35,509 nucleotides of DNA from a bacterium (GTDB lineage Bacteria > UBP13 > UBA5359). The stretch spans positions 1 to 35,509 of the forward strand of contig JAQUEL010000009.1 in the NCBI GenBank assembly GCA_028685295.1, in the 5' to 3' direction. Shown here one piece after another: positions 7,442-16,037 of the stretch; position 1 is the stretch's first letter; each line of letters opens with the position of its first letter. The notes beneath the pieces are model-generated. The model was not told the origin of the DNA, ran no database searches, and saw only the letters and a list, made by a program, of their open reading frames with translations. The translations under genes and the position numbers were made by a program.

Positions 7442-9595
7442 TTACCTAATCCATACTGCAGCAAAGATTTTCAGAGTTGGTATTTCAAACTCTATGCCCT
7501 GGCCTGCACCGGCTTTAATAATCTTGCCGGAGAGCTTTTGGAGGGCGCTGCCGGGCTGATAGAGTTGCAGATCTGCCGATCTAGTCTTTTTATCCAGAGC
7601 GACTTTTACTTTGGTGTTTTGCACAGGCCGGCCGCTGTGATTGAGGAAGTAGAGCAGTGTGCCGCCGCCTTTTGCTTTACGGCGCATGGCCACCTCCATT
7701 GCAGGAGCAGTCTTTACTTCCAGCAGACGGTCTTTGCCCAGGGCATCCTGCATGATGGTTCCAAAAAGCTCCATGCACTGAGCTTCACGGGAGATTTTAT
7801 TCACCGGCTCCTCCAGAGAATCCGTAACCTCCCCCTGAAAAAGTGTGACGTCATTGGGGCCGATGTAATATACTTTGCCCTTGCCGTAATTATTTACGGT
7901 TATGGCCGATGTTCCGTCTTCATAGGCTGCCAGCGTTAAGGCGCCCTTCCCCGGAAGGATTGCTGCACTCACGGGCTTGGGCAGCTTCTCTGAGAAGAAT
8001 AGATCATAACCGTTGAATTTCATCTCCTTGCACTTTGCCTTCAACCATTCCGGGTGGCGGCTTGCCATGCGGTAGAAAAGGGTGGCATCGTTACAGTCAG
8101 CCGCTATGGATAATCCTCTTAGTTTTCTGGGGAGGCTTTTGTTGCTTAGCTTTAATGTGGCATGCTCTTTGGCCGACACGAGTTTGCCTTGAGTAAGGCT
8201 TAAGAGCGCCGGATTGGAATGGGGTTTGCCGTATTCATCATAGAAGGCAGTCTCTCCGGTAATAATAAGCGTGCCGCCGTTCTTTACATACCCGGCAAAG
8301 GAATCCGCCTCATATTTGCTCATGCATTTAACGTCCGGCAGTACTATTACAGAGTAGCCTTTCAACTTCTCCGGCAGGCCGCTCTCCTGGCAGAAGGGCA
8401 CGGAGATTATGTCCGCCGGTACCTGCATGCGGGAGAGGGCATAATAGGTGTATTCCGTCTGGAAGGATGCCCCGTAAAGCCCGGTCATCCTGCTCCAGGG
8501 GCCCCACATATCCTTCATGCGGAAGGTGTTTTCAGAGAAATAGATACCCACCTGGCTGACGGGATGCGTATCCTGCCACAGATGCTTGTTCTCCCGGGCA
8601 AAATCAAACGCTCTTCCCAAAGCTTCAACGTTTTGCGCTCTCTTTTGTGAAAACGCAGCCATAACAAACACCGTTAAGTTCGATGCACCATTCATCAGAT
8701 ACTCAAATGGCTGTCGATAAACATCTTCCGGATTTAGATCCATATAGCCCTCAACAGGCCAGCCGGTGTCACGATGTGAATCATAGAACTGAAGCACTCC
8801 GCCCAGAGGGCGCTCTGCCATTGCATTCCTCTTCCATCGGATCACATATCCAGCCCACTGCAATGGCCGACGAAAGGCTTGAAAATAAGGATCAATTATT
8901 AGCTGGCAATAAACAGGGAACTCCTTGAAGAGGTTAATATCAACCCCCATCTGCGACCCAGACTCATAAGCCGTAGGCGACAAGCAGATCAGCAACTTTT
9001 TATTGGGAAACGCCGTTTTGTACCCCTCTATAACATTTGATAGTCTATCGACAAAGAGTTGTTGCCTGAACTGCAAGGTGTTGCGCCAGCCGTTGGAATC
9101 CTTAAAGCGCTCTGCGCTAAGCGTCGGCCGGCAGCCAAACTTCTTGTAATATTCATTCCGCAGCTCTGCATCCTTCTCTAATTCAGGGATGCTCTGCTGC
9201 TTCCAATCGCCGAAGCCCCAGCTGGGTTCATCTATTTCAAAGCCATTTACTTCATCCAAGTGCTCAGAACCAATATTCTGCACACACCATGCCTTCAGCT
9301 GTTCAGCCGTTTTTTCCGACGACTGAATAGTCCAGAAGTTTCTCCATGGCATCCAGCCGCAAATTACGGGAAGCTCGTTTTCTCTGTAGGGCTTTTCTTC
9401 GCCCTTAGCCACATAACTGTGGTGCATAATTGTTTTTTCCACTCCGTACTTTTTACAGAATTCCAAACATTGAGGGGTATACCCGATATTAGGATAAAGA
9501 TAGATACTAATAAAATCTTCTGCCGCTATGGCAATTGATGTAAAACCGAGAAAAATGAGCAGCGTTAAGGTAAGGCTTGCGATCCTGGTTTTCAC
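7442..9595 (-). CDS. Secreted GH42-like glycoside hydrolase with GATase-like domain
   Basis: A signal peptide (RIASLTLTLLIFLGFTSIAIAA) precedes a probable TIM barrel with NGFEIDEPSWGF near residue 117; Asp122/Glu123 lie where an acid/base would be expected. Residues of about 340-460 (VGIYFSENTF, SVIVLPDVKCMS, YVKNGGTLIITGE) resemble the Rossmann-like trimerisation domain of GH42 beta-galactosidases. A final beta domain ends FEIPTLKIFAAVWIR. The start is GTG, with GGAGG nine bases upstream, and it overlaps the previous stop as GTGA, indicating translational coupling. It is the last gene of the coupled FN3/TIM-barrel/GH42-like set. The assignment to GH42 itself is weak; it could be an uncharacterised clan-A family acting on extracellular glycans. 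Confidence 0.68.
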   Translation of the reverse strand: MKTRIASLTLTLLIFLGFTSIAIAAEDFISIYLYPNIGYTPQCLEFCKKYGVEKTIMHHSYVAKGEEKPYRENELPVICGWMPWRNFWTIQSSEKTAEQLKAWCVQNIGSEHLDEVNGFEIDEPSWGFGDWKQQSIPELEKDAELRNEYYKKFGCRPTLSAERFKDSNGWRNTLQFRQQLFVDRLSNVIEGYKTAFPNKKLLICLSPTAYESGSQMGVDINLFKEFPVYCQLIIDPYFQAFRRPLQWAGYVIRWKRNAMAERPLGGVLQFYDSHRDTGWPVEGYMDLNPEDVYRQPFEYLMNGASNLTVFVMAAFSQKRAQNVEALGRAFDFARENKHLWQDTHPVSQVGIYFSENTFRMKDMWGPWSRMTGLYGASFQTEYTYYALSRMQVPADIISVPFCQESGLPEKLKGYSVIVLPDVKCMSKYEADSFAGYVKNGGTLIITGETAFYDEYGKPHSNPALLSLTQGKLVSAKEHATLKLSNKSLPRKLRGLSIAADCNDATLFYRMASRHPEWLKAKCKEMKFNGYDLFFSEKLPKPVSAAILPGKGALTLAAYEDGTSAITVNNYGKGKVYYIGPNDVTLFQGEVTDSLEEPVNKISREAQCMELFGTIMQDALGKDRLLEVKTAPAMEVAMRRKAKGGGTLLYFLNHSGRPVQNTKVKVALDKKTRSADLQLYQPGSALQKLSGKIIKAGAGQGIEFEIPTLKIFAAVWIR

Positions 9596-11064
9596 TTGGG
9601 TTGTCCTCCATCGTCAATTTTTATCTCTTGCTGCAGCGGGCGGCAGGCGGGGTAATAAACTGTCAACCTTATCTTGCCGTCTGCGGGTTTGGCTGTTTTT
9701 ATGCGGTATACTCCGCCCTGCCCCCACCCTTCAGTGCCGTTGCCGTTCACTGTCTTTTCACTGCCGTTTATATTAACCACTACCCGGCACTTATCAGCGG
9801 GCTTGTTCAGGTAAGGCGCTACCGCCTCGCCCAGATCGACCAGGTATTCATCCCAACCATAAGGCTTGTTCCACGGCCCCCTTATAGGGTTCAGATAGCT
9901 CCAGATCAGAATGCCGTCCACCTCGCGTGCAAACGCCTCTCTGACGGCAACTTGAATTTCGCCCGGCTTCAGCGGCCCGGAGTTATCCCCGCAATCATAC
10001 CCCTGCAGCCAGTAATAACAGGAGAGGCCCCTCTTTTGCGCTGTGCCGACAAATTTGCGAGCAACTCTCTCATCACCTGCCGTAAGCGGCGACGCTTTAC
10101 CGACAGCCCAGTAGATGGCTGTTTGAATGCCGTCAAGCTGCCCAATATTCATAACGCCGTTCCAGAAATCCAACCCGTAGTAAGGGTGGATATCGGTTAA
10201 AGTGGTAACCTGGCAGGAGATTTGGGAAAATCCGCTGCGCAGGTGCTTAAAGATATCTTCAATCCGCTCCGTAACCGGCTCACAGTAAAACTCCGCCATC
10301 TTGCTCCAGGCAACCCGGCCGCTCTCTTGCATATACTTTGCCTTGGGCAGGCCGGCAGGCCAATTCACCGGTATGCTGCTTTGGGTCGATTCCTCCAGGT
10401 TCACCGGCTTGGGCATAGAAAGGTCGTGCTTCTGCTGAAAGAGCTTGCTGCAATGCCGGCAATAGCAAAACTCTCCGGCAATTTGGCCGGGTTCGTTCAT
10501 TATTATGCCTTCCGGATAAATATTATGCTTTACCATTGCCTGCACACATTCCTGCATGGCTTTGTTAAAGGCCTCTTTTACCTGGGGATTTCTATAGCAT
10601 GGCCTGTTGTTTATCTTTCTGCCTTTCCAATCCACCTTGGAGATATCCGCCTTTGAGGATAAAAAGCGTTCGCAGGATACGGGGTTCAGGCCGCTCAGCC
10701 AGAACACTGTAAAGCCTTTATCTTTAAGCATGCCGATAATACGTTTGGTCTCTTTGATTTCGTTCTCCTTAAGCGAGCCTAAAGGCAACCTCAAGGATAT
10801 TGTGTTGACTCCACATTCTTTCAATGCCTGCAAGTCTCGATTAGTAACCTGACCAGAGTTCATTTGCATGCCGATAATCGGTTCGCGCTGCACCTCGATG
10901 GTTAATTCTCCGCCACTCCCGGTCGCCGCATATTGGACATTCGTCTTGAGTATGCCTTTGATAGCAGTTTCGTTCACTGCCTGGGCATGGCAGCTGCCGG
11001 CACAGGCGGCAACCAGAAAGAGCATGGCATATACAGCAACTTTGCCTGCAAGCAGTGGTTTCAT
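9592..11064 (-). CDS. Secreted TIM-barrel glycosidase-like protein
   Basis: A signal peptide with a small-residue cluster (VAACAGSCHAQA) starts this 490-residue protein. The barrel contains IIMNEPGQ near residue 187, with Glu191 in the NEP position typical of the acid/base of clan-A glycosidases. It is followed by CYCRHC, a Cys cluster seen in several putative GH42-like proteins and possibly metal-binding. A later DGILIWSYLNPIRGPW and GWDEYL look like barrel end strands, and the C-terminal 70 residues form a small beta domain. It starts with ATG overlapping the FN3-protein stop (ATGA), with GGAGG ten bases upstream, and overlaps the GH42-like gene downstream. The exact family and substrate are unknown. 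Confidence 0.65.
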   Translation of the reverse strand: MKPLLAGKVAVYAMLFLVAACAGSCHAQAVNETAIKGILKTNVQYAATGSGGELTIEVQREPIIGMQMNSGQVTNRDLQALKECGVNTISLRLPLGSLKENEIKETKRIIGMLKDKGFTVFWLSGLNPVSCERFLSSKADISKVDWKGRKINNRPCYRNPQVKEAFNKAMQECVQAMVKHNIYPEGIIMNEPGQIAGEFCYCRHCSKLFQQKHDLSMPKPVNLEESTQSSIPVNWPAGLPKAKYMQESGRVAWSKMAEFYCEPVTERIEDIFKHLRSGFSQISCQVTTLTDIHPYYGLDFWNGVMNIGQLDGIQTAIYWAVGKASPLTAGDERVARKFVGTAQKRGLSCYYWLQGYDCGDNSGPLKPGEIQVAVREAFAREVDGILIWSYLNPIRGPWNKPYGWDEYLVDLGEAVAPYLNKPADKCRVVVNINGSEKTVNGNGTEGWGQGGVYRIKTAKPADGKIRLTVYYPACRPLQQEIKIDDGGQPK

Positions 11065-12212
11065 GGGATAGCAACCTCCTTCTCTTGTGAAAGACCGGTT
11101 TTGCTCAGGCTCTTATCCAGCGCCAGCACGCGGTAGTAATAAGTAACCCCTTTTCCCAATAACGCCTTGCCATCCTTATTCTTTGCCGGGTCCTGATAAG
11201 AAGTCTGGTCTCCCTTTACCCTGGCAATAAAGCGCGTAGCCCGGTCAAGCATCTTTCCGGATTCGGTAAAACGGTAAATCCTGTACTCTGCGGCAGAAGG
11301 AGAAGGCTTCCAGGTAAGCGTAACGCCGCTCTCATCGGCAGTTGCCTTAACATCCGTAGCCGGCTCTATGACGGGGAGCTCATAAGTGAAAGGATACTCA
11401 AAGTTCTGCCAGCTTCCGCTCTCGCCCTTTATCTGGACTATAAGCTTGTAGGCGGATTTCCCAGAGTTATATGCAGGCAGAGTCAGAGGCCCCAGGTAAG
11501 CGGTGTTGTCGTCGCCATAGCTGGTCTTGGCTTTAATAATGCCGGATGGGCCGCTAATCAAGGTCCTAATATTAGCAGGGATTATCTGATCGGAGAATCG
11601 GACCTCCAGGATTTCCGGCAGCCCGTCTGTTGCCTGCATCTGCCCCTTGCTTAATTCCACCGGATAATAGGTGGTGAAATTGAAATCACAGCCAGCCCAT
11701 ATCTGGCCGTTGACGCTATATTCTCCCGCTGGATAAAAATTACCCTGGTATTGGTAGCTGTAATAGTAACAGTTTTCAGGAGCCAAAGGAACGGAAAATT
11801 CAAAATAGTAAGGCTCTCCTTGATCCACATCAACATTCATAGGGAAATAGAACCTATCTGCAAAGGCCGGCTTCTTTTCATCAGTAGTTGAGAGCAGCGG
11901 AAGCGAATTCTTGGTAGCCGCATAGCTTTCTTTGCACTTCCAGAGCCTGATCTCCAGATTCGCCTTGCCGGTATAGGCGCCGCCATCCGTCCTTCTATAT
12001 ACTATCGCCCGAAGAAAACTAAACCTTTTCTTGGAAGGAATGAAACTTTGACCAACAACTCTTTCACCAAACAACCATTTGGGGTCATTTGAGAAATAGT
12101 TGCCCTGATCCTGACAATGCATTACTACCTTGTCAGGTACTACATCGGCCGCGGCCGGATTAACCCCTATAAGGCCGACCAGACAGAGAAGATATGGAAA
12201 CCACCTTTTCAT
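11061..12212 (-). CDS. Secreted protein with C-terminal fibronectin type III domain
   Basis: The signal peptide KRWFPYLLCLVGLIGVNPAAA is followed by roughly 250 residues of beta-rich sequence that I do not recognise. It is rich in Tyr and Trp (ENCYYYSYQYQGNFYP), as in carbohydrate-binding modules. Residues of about 285-383 (ATDVKATADESGVTLTWKPS, AEYRIYR, VTYYYRVLALD) are a clear FN3 domain. GGAGG lies seven bases before the ATG. The stop overlaps the ATG of the TIM-barrel gene by four bases, so the two are coupled. It is probably a non-catalytic binding partner for the two secreted glycosidase-like proteins made from the same transcript. Confidence 0.68.
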   Translation of the reverse strand: MKRWFPYLLCLVGLIGVNPAAADVVPDKVVMHCQDQGNYFSNDPKWLFGERVVGQSFIPSKKRFSFLRAIVYRRTDGGAYTGKANLEIRLWKCKESYAATKNSLPLLSTTDEKKPAFADRFYFPMNVDVDQGEPYYFEFSVPLAPENCYYYSYQYQGNFYPAGEYSVNGQIWAGCDFNFTTYYPVELSKGQMQATDGLPEILEVRFSDQIIPANIRTLISGPSGIIKAKTSYGDDNTAYLGPLTLPAYNSGKSAYKLIVQIKGESGSWQNFEYPFTYELPVIEPATDVKATADESGVTLTWKPSPSAAEYRIYRFTESGKMLDRATRFIARVKGDQTSYQDPAKNKDGKALLGKGVTYYYRVLALDKSLSKTGLSQEKEVAIP

Positions 12213-12257
12213 AGTTATACCTCCGTAACATATTATTGTTATCGCAGAAACAGCCTA

Positions 12258-12929
12258 TCACCAATTAGAGAGCACTTCGCCATTCAAAACGTAGTACCGT
12301 ACGTTCATCGCATTCAAATCTTCATGGCCGATAACGGCCACATGCCCATCGGCAAAGAAAGCGTTGGCTTTGCCATTATGGCGCAGATGAAAGTATCGTT
12401 CACTTGATATACGACCATAAATATGGTAATGCTGATATAGCTGAAGGTTACCTGCTGAATCTGCCAATACTATCTGCCCGGCAGGGCCTTTGCCTGTATA
12501 AGGCACTCCGCCTACTCCTTTATAATCATCGCCCCAGAGCCGTTGGTGCCAGCCAGAATCATAAGCCCATAGGCCATATGTCTGTGAATACGAGCCATTG
12601 AACTTATTCGGTTTGCAGCTTGGGCAGACCAAACAGGCCGAATCGCCAAGGTATTTACCTTCGACCAAAACCTGCGCCCAGGTCTTTCCCAAAAATGCAG
12701 AAAATGCAAGCGGAGTCCAACCATCATGGTCTTCCGCATAAAGCATCAAGGCCGTACCACACTGTTTTAGATTATTGACGCACGTCGTCTGGCGTGCCTT
12801 TTCCCTGGCCTGGGAAAAGACAGGGAAAAGAATAGCGGTAAGGATTGCAATTATGGCAATAACAACGAGTAATTCTATAAGAGTAAAGCCTTTTCCCGAT
12901 CCTCCGATATACTTATAGCACTTTCTCAT
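12258..12929 (-). CDS. Pseudopilin with prepilin motif and H-X9-DG motif
   Basis: [20 protein letters not shown] is a classical type IV prepilin cleavage site and hydrophobic stem, followed by [14 protein letters not shown]. Near the C-terminus, [12 protein letters not shown] fits the prepilin-processing-associated H-X9-DG motif. A Cys pair (CLVCPSC) sits mid-protein. I choose the ATG at 12929 rather than the GTG of the ORF track: AGGAGG abuts the GTG but is eight bases before the ATG. The protein should be processed by a prepilin peptidase not found in this window. The gene is 79 bp downstream of the AraR-like regulator and 45 bp upstream of the FN3 gene, so it appears to belong to the same transcript. 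It might help display or secrete the glycan-binding proteins. Confidence 0.85.
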   Translation of the reverse strand: MRKCYKYIGGSGKGFTLIELLVVIAIIAILTAILFPVFSQAREKARQTTCVNNLKQCGTALMLYAEDHDGWTPLAFSAFLGKTWAQVLVEGKYLGDSACLVCPSCKPNKFNGSYSQTYGLWAYDSGWHQRLWGDDYKGVGGVPYTGKGPAGQIVLADSAGNLQLYQHYHIYGRISSERYFHLRHNGKANAFFADGHVAVIGHEDLNAMNVRYYVLNGEVLSNW

Positions 12930-13008
12930 AAGCCACACCTCCTAAAAGTTATCTCTCTCTTTTCGTAAGGCTGCCGCTCATATCTATTCACCGGCCGAAT
13001 TCTTCCCT

Positions 13009-14136
13009 TTATGCCACCGGCATCCTCGTTTCCGACATAAGGCTGGTCTTACGCACCTTCAATTCCACCGGTAAAATAATCTGTTGTCCACCTGACTCAC
13101 CGTTCTCAATGGCCTGCAGAAGCACCTCTATAGCTTTCCTCCCCATTTCAGCGGCAGGATGTCTGATGGTTGTCAGGTCTATGCCCCATTGTCCTGCCAG
13201 ATCGATATCATCAAAGCCACAAAGAGCAATATCCCGCGGCACCTTTATACCTTTTTCTCTCAACCCTCTCATAAGGCCTATGGCCATGGAATCGCCTATA
13301 GCAAAAACGGCAAAGGGCCTGTCTGTCATAGAGATAATTCTATCGGCCATCCGATAGCCGTCCTTTTCATATCCGTGCAGCGGGTCTGTATCTGCGGCTT
13401 CCAGGACAAATCTTTCATCAAAGGGAATCCCCGCGTCAGATAGGGCTTTTTTGTAGCCCAAAAACCTGTCCTGAATTTCCGGCTGTTTCTGCAACCCGAC
13501 CACAGTTAGAAAGAATACCCTCATATAGCCTGTATCCAACAAGTGCCTGGTGATCATATAGCCCCCCCGGTAATCATCCGGAATGACAAAGTCAATATTA
13601 TCGGCAACTTTATGCGAAGGCAGCCTGGAAACCAGAACAAAGGGTATCTCCTTCTGCAGAAGAAGCCGTACCCCGGGAGATAACTCTCCTTGCATATAGC
13701 TAGGGGAAATCAAAAAGCCGTCTACTTCGGAAAGCAAGCCCCTGATATATGATTCTTCCTTGAGAATATCTCCCTCGCTATTGCATAGGACTATGTAGAA
13801 TCCGTTTCTCTCGGCGTAATTCTCAATGCCACGGATAATCCTGGAGTAGTAAGGGTTATCGGAGTGATAAATGATCACTCCGATCCTATTCTTTCTTCTC
13901 GTCCTTGCAGGTGCAACAAAACTGCCCATACCCTGCCGGCGGCAAATCATTTCCTCGTTAATTAATTCATTTAACGCCTTGATAACGGTATGTCTGCTTA
14001 CGCTGAATTGCTGAGCCAATTCATTTTCAGAAGGTATCTTCTCTCCTTCGGCGTACTGACCGGTTGATATCCTATGCGCCAGAAAATCTTTTATCTGCTT
14101 ATATTTCGGTTTTATCTCTAAAAGCCTCTCTTCCAC
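13009..14136 (-). CDS. AraR-type regulator: GntR helix-turn-helix with LacI-like sensor
   Basis: The N-terminal 75 residues form a GntR winged helix (YKQIKDFLAHRI, EGEKIPSENELAQQFSVSRH, LINEEMICRRQGMGSFV). From about residue 86 (RIGVIIYHSDNPYYSRIIRG) to the C-terminus is a periplasmic-binding-like sugar sensor with the LacI hallmark ALCGFDDIDLA. This is the architecture of Bacillus AraR. The ORF track starts at a TTG inside the operator; I prefer the GTG 22 codons later, which has GGGGAG four bases upstream and begins just ahead of the GntR fold. A consensus-like promoter and an AraR-like operator lie directly upstream, so autoregulation is likely. The divergent DUF4091 gene and the downstream secreted operon are probable targets. 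The effector sugar is not readable. Confidence 0.85.
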   Translation of the reverse strand: MEERLLEIKPKYKQIKDFLAHRISTGQYAEGEKIPSENELAQQFSVSRHTVIKALNELINEEMICRRQGMGSFVAPARTRRKNRIGVIIYHSDNPYYSRIIRGIENYAERNGFYIVLCNSEGDILKEESYIRGLLSEVDGFLISPSYMQGELSPGVRLLLQKEIPFVLVSRLPSHKVADNIDFVIPDDYRGGYMITRHLLDTGYMRVFFLTVVGLQKQPEIQDRFLGYKKALSDAGIPFDERFVLEAADTDPLHGYEKDGYRMADRIISMTDRPFAVFAIGDSMAIGLMRGLREKGIKVPRDIALCGFDDIDLAGQWGIDLTTIRHPAAEMGRKAIEVLLQAIENGESGGQQIILPVELKVRKTSLMSETRMPVA

Positions 14137-14168
14137 GCCGCTCCCCAATAACCTTTCTGTAATCAAGA

Positions 14169-14186
14169 GGTTGAGCACACTCAACC
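14169..14186. promoter_or_regulatory. Perfect inverted repeat in the regulator leader
   Basis: GGTTGAG-CACA-CTCAACC is a perfect 7-4-7 repeat between the AraR-like operator and the regulator's ribosome site. It may be a second binding site sharing TTGAG with the main operator, or a small RNA hairpin in the 5' leader. Confidence 0.5.
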
Positions 14187-14188
14187 GT

Positions 14189-14204
14189 ACTTGAGCGTAC
14201 AAGT
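14189..14204. promoter_or_regulatory. AraR-like operator
   Basis: ACTTGAGCGTACAAGT has 12 of 16 positions in palindromic pairing. It resembles the Bacillus subtilis AraR operator ATTTGTACGTACAAAT, especially in the right half CGTACAA-T. It begins about at the expected transcription start of the AraR-type regulator gene, a normal place for repression by blocking. Confidence 0.6.
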
Positions 14205-14211
14205 TGATTAT

Positions 14212-14240
14212 ATATTACTGTGTAAGTGTCCAGTTGTCAA
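14212..14240 (-). promoter_or_regulatory. Promoter of the AraR-like regulator operon
   Basis: On the minus strand TTGACA (14240-14235) is followed after 17 bases by TAATAT (14217-14212). The -35 is perfect and the -10 matches four of six. The expected start lies at about 14205, at the edge of the operator. Confidence 0.6.
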
Positions 14241-14264
14241 TAAGTATTTTAATTTTGCGTAAGG

Positions 14265-14293
14265 TTGACAAGGATATATTCATCGGTTAGCAT
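14265..14293 (+). promoter_or_regulatory. Promoter of the DUF4091 gene
   Basis: TTGACA at 14265-14270 is followed after exactly 17 bases by TAGCAT at 14288-14293, which matches four of six -10 positions. It lies about 60 bp before the start codon and is divergent from the regulator promoter. Confidence 0.55.
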
Positions 14294-14352
14294 GTCAAGC
14301 ATATTTAGCAAGCTTATATCAAAGTCCGCATATTGTATGGAGGCGTATCGTT

Positions 14353-15966
14353 ATGAAAGGCTGCTTTAAAGCATGGTTGGCTGACTCACTACACAGAATT
14401 TATCCTCATTCCGCTTCCGAAGACGGCGCTTCTCCTCTATTGGCAGGAGCCCGGGGTGAACGTCTCTCTTTCCAGATAGGCTGCCGGACGGGCGCCGTAT
14501 CCGGCAAGCTCAGGGCTGAGATAGAAGCCGGCGACAGCCTGATAACTACTGTACGGCGGGTGGGCTTCGTGCCGCTGCTGCACGTTACACCGGAGACTCC
14601 GGCAGAAGAGCTGGAAACCGGCGGGGCTGTGCCCGGCATGGTTCCCGATCCGTTGCTGCCTGAGAATGAAACGGCAATAGGCTGCTTTGAAACGGCCGTT
14701 TTCTGGGTGACGCTCAGGATAACTCCGGAAGCTTCGGCGGGCAGGCATAAAGTAGATGTTCAATTAAAGCTGAATGAAGAAACCGTAGCCCGGCTGAAGA
14801 CAGAGGTTGTCGTTTATCCATGTTTGCTGCCCGAAAGAGTGAATTTTCCGGTAACCAACTGGTTTTATGCCGATGCTTTGCTGGATTGGTATGGATTACA
14901 GCCTTTTGAGGAGAAATTTTGGAGCATCCTGAGTGGTTATATGACCGACCTGGCTGAGCACGGACAGGATACAATATACACTCCGGTTTTTACCCCGTCC
15001 CTTGATGGCGTGAAAAGACCTACTCAATTGTTGCGAGTAGCTAAAAATGATAACGGTTACCTTTTTGATTGGAGCCTGGTAAAGCGCTGGGTGGATACGG
15101 CCCGCTCCTGCGGGATAAGAAACTTTGAATGGGCACACCTTTTTACGCAGTGGGGAGCTGCCGGTGCCATTCGCATCTACGAGGGGCACGGACTGGAAGA
15201 ACAGCTGCTTTGGCCTCCGGACACAGGAGCGATATCGGATGTTTATAGAGCCTTTCTTTCCCAATACCTGCCGCAACTTCATAGCTTCCTGGATAAGGAG
15301 AGATTGCTGAAAAACAGTTTCTTCCATCTCTCTGATGAACCGCATGGTGAAGAGCATCTGATCAATTACCGCTCTGCCAGGAATATGCTGCAGGAGCTGG
15401 CTCCATGGATGAAGATCATGGATGCGTTGAGCGAGATCTCCTTTGCCAGAGAAGGGCTGACGGATATCCCCATTCCAAGTATAAACAACGCCCCGGAATT
15501 CATTGCAGAGGGTTTTCCGGCCTGGGCTTACTTTTGCTGTGGTCCACGTGGAAAATACTTGAACCGCTTTCTGGATACACCGCTTTTAAAGATAAGAATG
15601 ACCGGCTGGCTCCTTTATCGCCATAAAGCCCAAGGCTTCCTACATTGGGGCGGCAATTATTGGTATAGGGGCGGAACAAGGGAGCTGATCAATCCCTTTC
15701 ACGTAACCGATGCCGGAAGGTGGCCTGACTGGACTTTCGGTGATCCCTTTGTTATATATCCAGGTCCTAACGGCCCGATAGATTCCCTGCGCTGGGAAAT
15801 CTTTGCCGAAAGTCTGCAGGATTATGCCCTGCTGCAAGCCTGCGGCATAGATCCCGACGACGCCCTGCTGCAGGATATTCACGATTATGCCGATTTCCCC
15901 AGAGACAAGCAATGGATAAAACGGTACCGGCAAGAATTACTGGAGAGGTTGAACCGGGCTAAATAA
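14353..15966 (+). CDS. DUF4091 / GH123-like glycoside hydrolase domain protein
   Basis: The C-terminal part contains FGDPFVIYPGPNGPIDSLRW then EIFAESLQDYALL, the signature of DUF4091, related to GH123 N-acetylgalactosaminidases. The middle of the 537-residue protein is a barrel with FHLSDEPHGEEH near residue 325, where an Asp-Glu pair could serve as catalytic residues in the substrate-assisted GH123 manner. The N-terminal 160 residues look like a beta-sandwich. No signal peptide is visible, so it should be cytoplasmic. GGAGG lies nine bases before the ATG. The gene is divergent from the AraR-type regulator and shares its control region, so it is a likely regulon member processing imported oligosaccharide. 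It ends at a strong hairpin facing the convergent lipoprotein gene. Confidence 0.72.
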   Translation: MKGCFKAWLADSLHRIYPHSASEDGASPLLAGARGERLSFQIGCRTGAVSGKLRAEIEAGDSLITTVRRVGFVPLLHVTPETPAEELETGGAVPGMVPDPLLPENETAIGCFETAVFWVTLRITPEASAGRHKVDVQLKLNEETVARLKTEVVVYPCLLPERVNFPVTNWFYADALLDWYGLQPFEEKFWSILSGYMTDLAEHGQDTIYTPVFTPSLDGVKRPTQLLRVAKNDNGYLFDWSLVKRWVDTARSCGIRNFEWAHLFTQWGAAGAIRIYEGHGLEEQLLWPPDTGAISDVYRAFLSQYLPQLHSFLDKERLLKNSFFHLSDEPHGEEHLINYRSARNMLQELAPWMKIMDALSEISFAREGLTDIPIPSINNAPEFIAEGFPAWAYFCCGPRGKYLNRFLDTPLLKIRMTGWLLYRHKAQGFLHWGGNYWYRGGTRELINPFHVTDAGRWPDWTFGDPFVIYPGPNGPIDSLRWEIFAESLQDYALLQACGIDPDDALLQDIHDYADFPRDKQWIKRYRQELLERLNRAK

Positions 15967-15994
15967 GGTCAACGGACGACCATAGAAGCAACCT

Positions 15995-16032
15995 TTTGGG
16001 CCGGGCCTTTACCTGTAAAGGCCCGGCCCAAA
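15995..16032. terminator. Perfect 17-bp-arm hairpin between convergent genes
   Basis: TTTGGGCCGGGCCTTTA and its exact reverse complement flank a CCTG loop. It sits 28 bases after the DUF4091 stop and six bases after the convergent lipoprotein stop, so it can serve both. No long T-run follows on either side, which is unusual for a classical intrinsic terminator. Confidence 0.6.
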
Positions 16033-16037
16033 TACAG

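Noticed and set aside
9577-10200. 207-aa plus-strand ORF
   Set aside because: It is antisense to the TIM-barrel gene and has low-complexity, non-protein-like composition.
12226-12241. TAACA-N6-TGTTA repeat upstream of the FN3 gene
   Set aside because: The arms are short and AT-rich, and repeats of this quality are expected by chance in such DNA.
12930-12938. GTG start of the pseudopilin in the ORF track
   Set aside because: The ribosome site abuts the GTG; it is correctly spaced for the ATG three codons later.
14137-14202. TTG-initiated N-terminal extension of the AraR-like regulator
   Set aside because: The extension covers the operator and leader repeat, while a GTG with GGGGAG begins just before the GntR fold.
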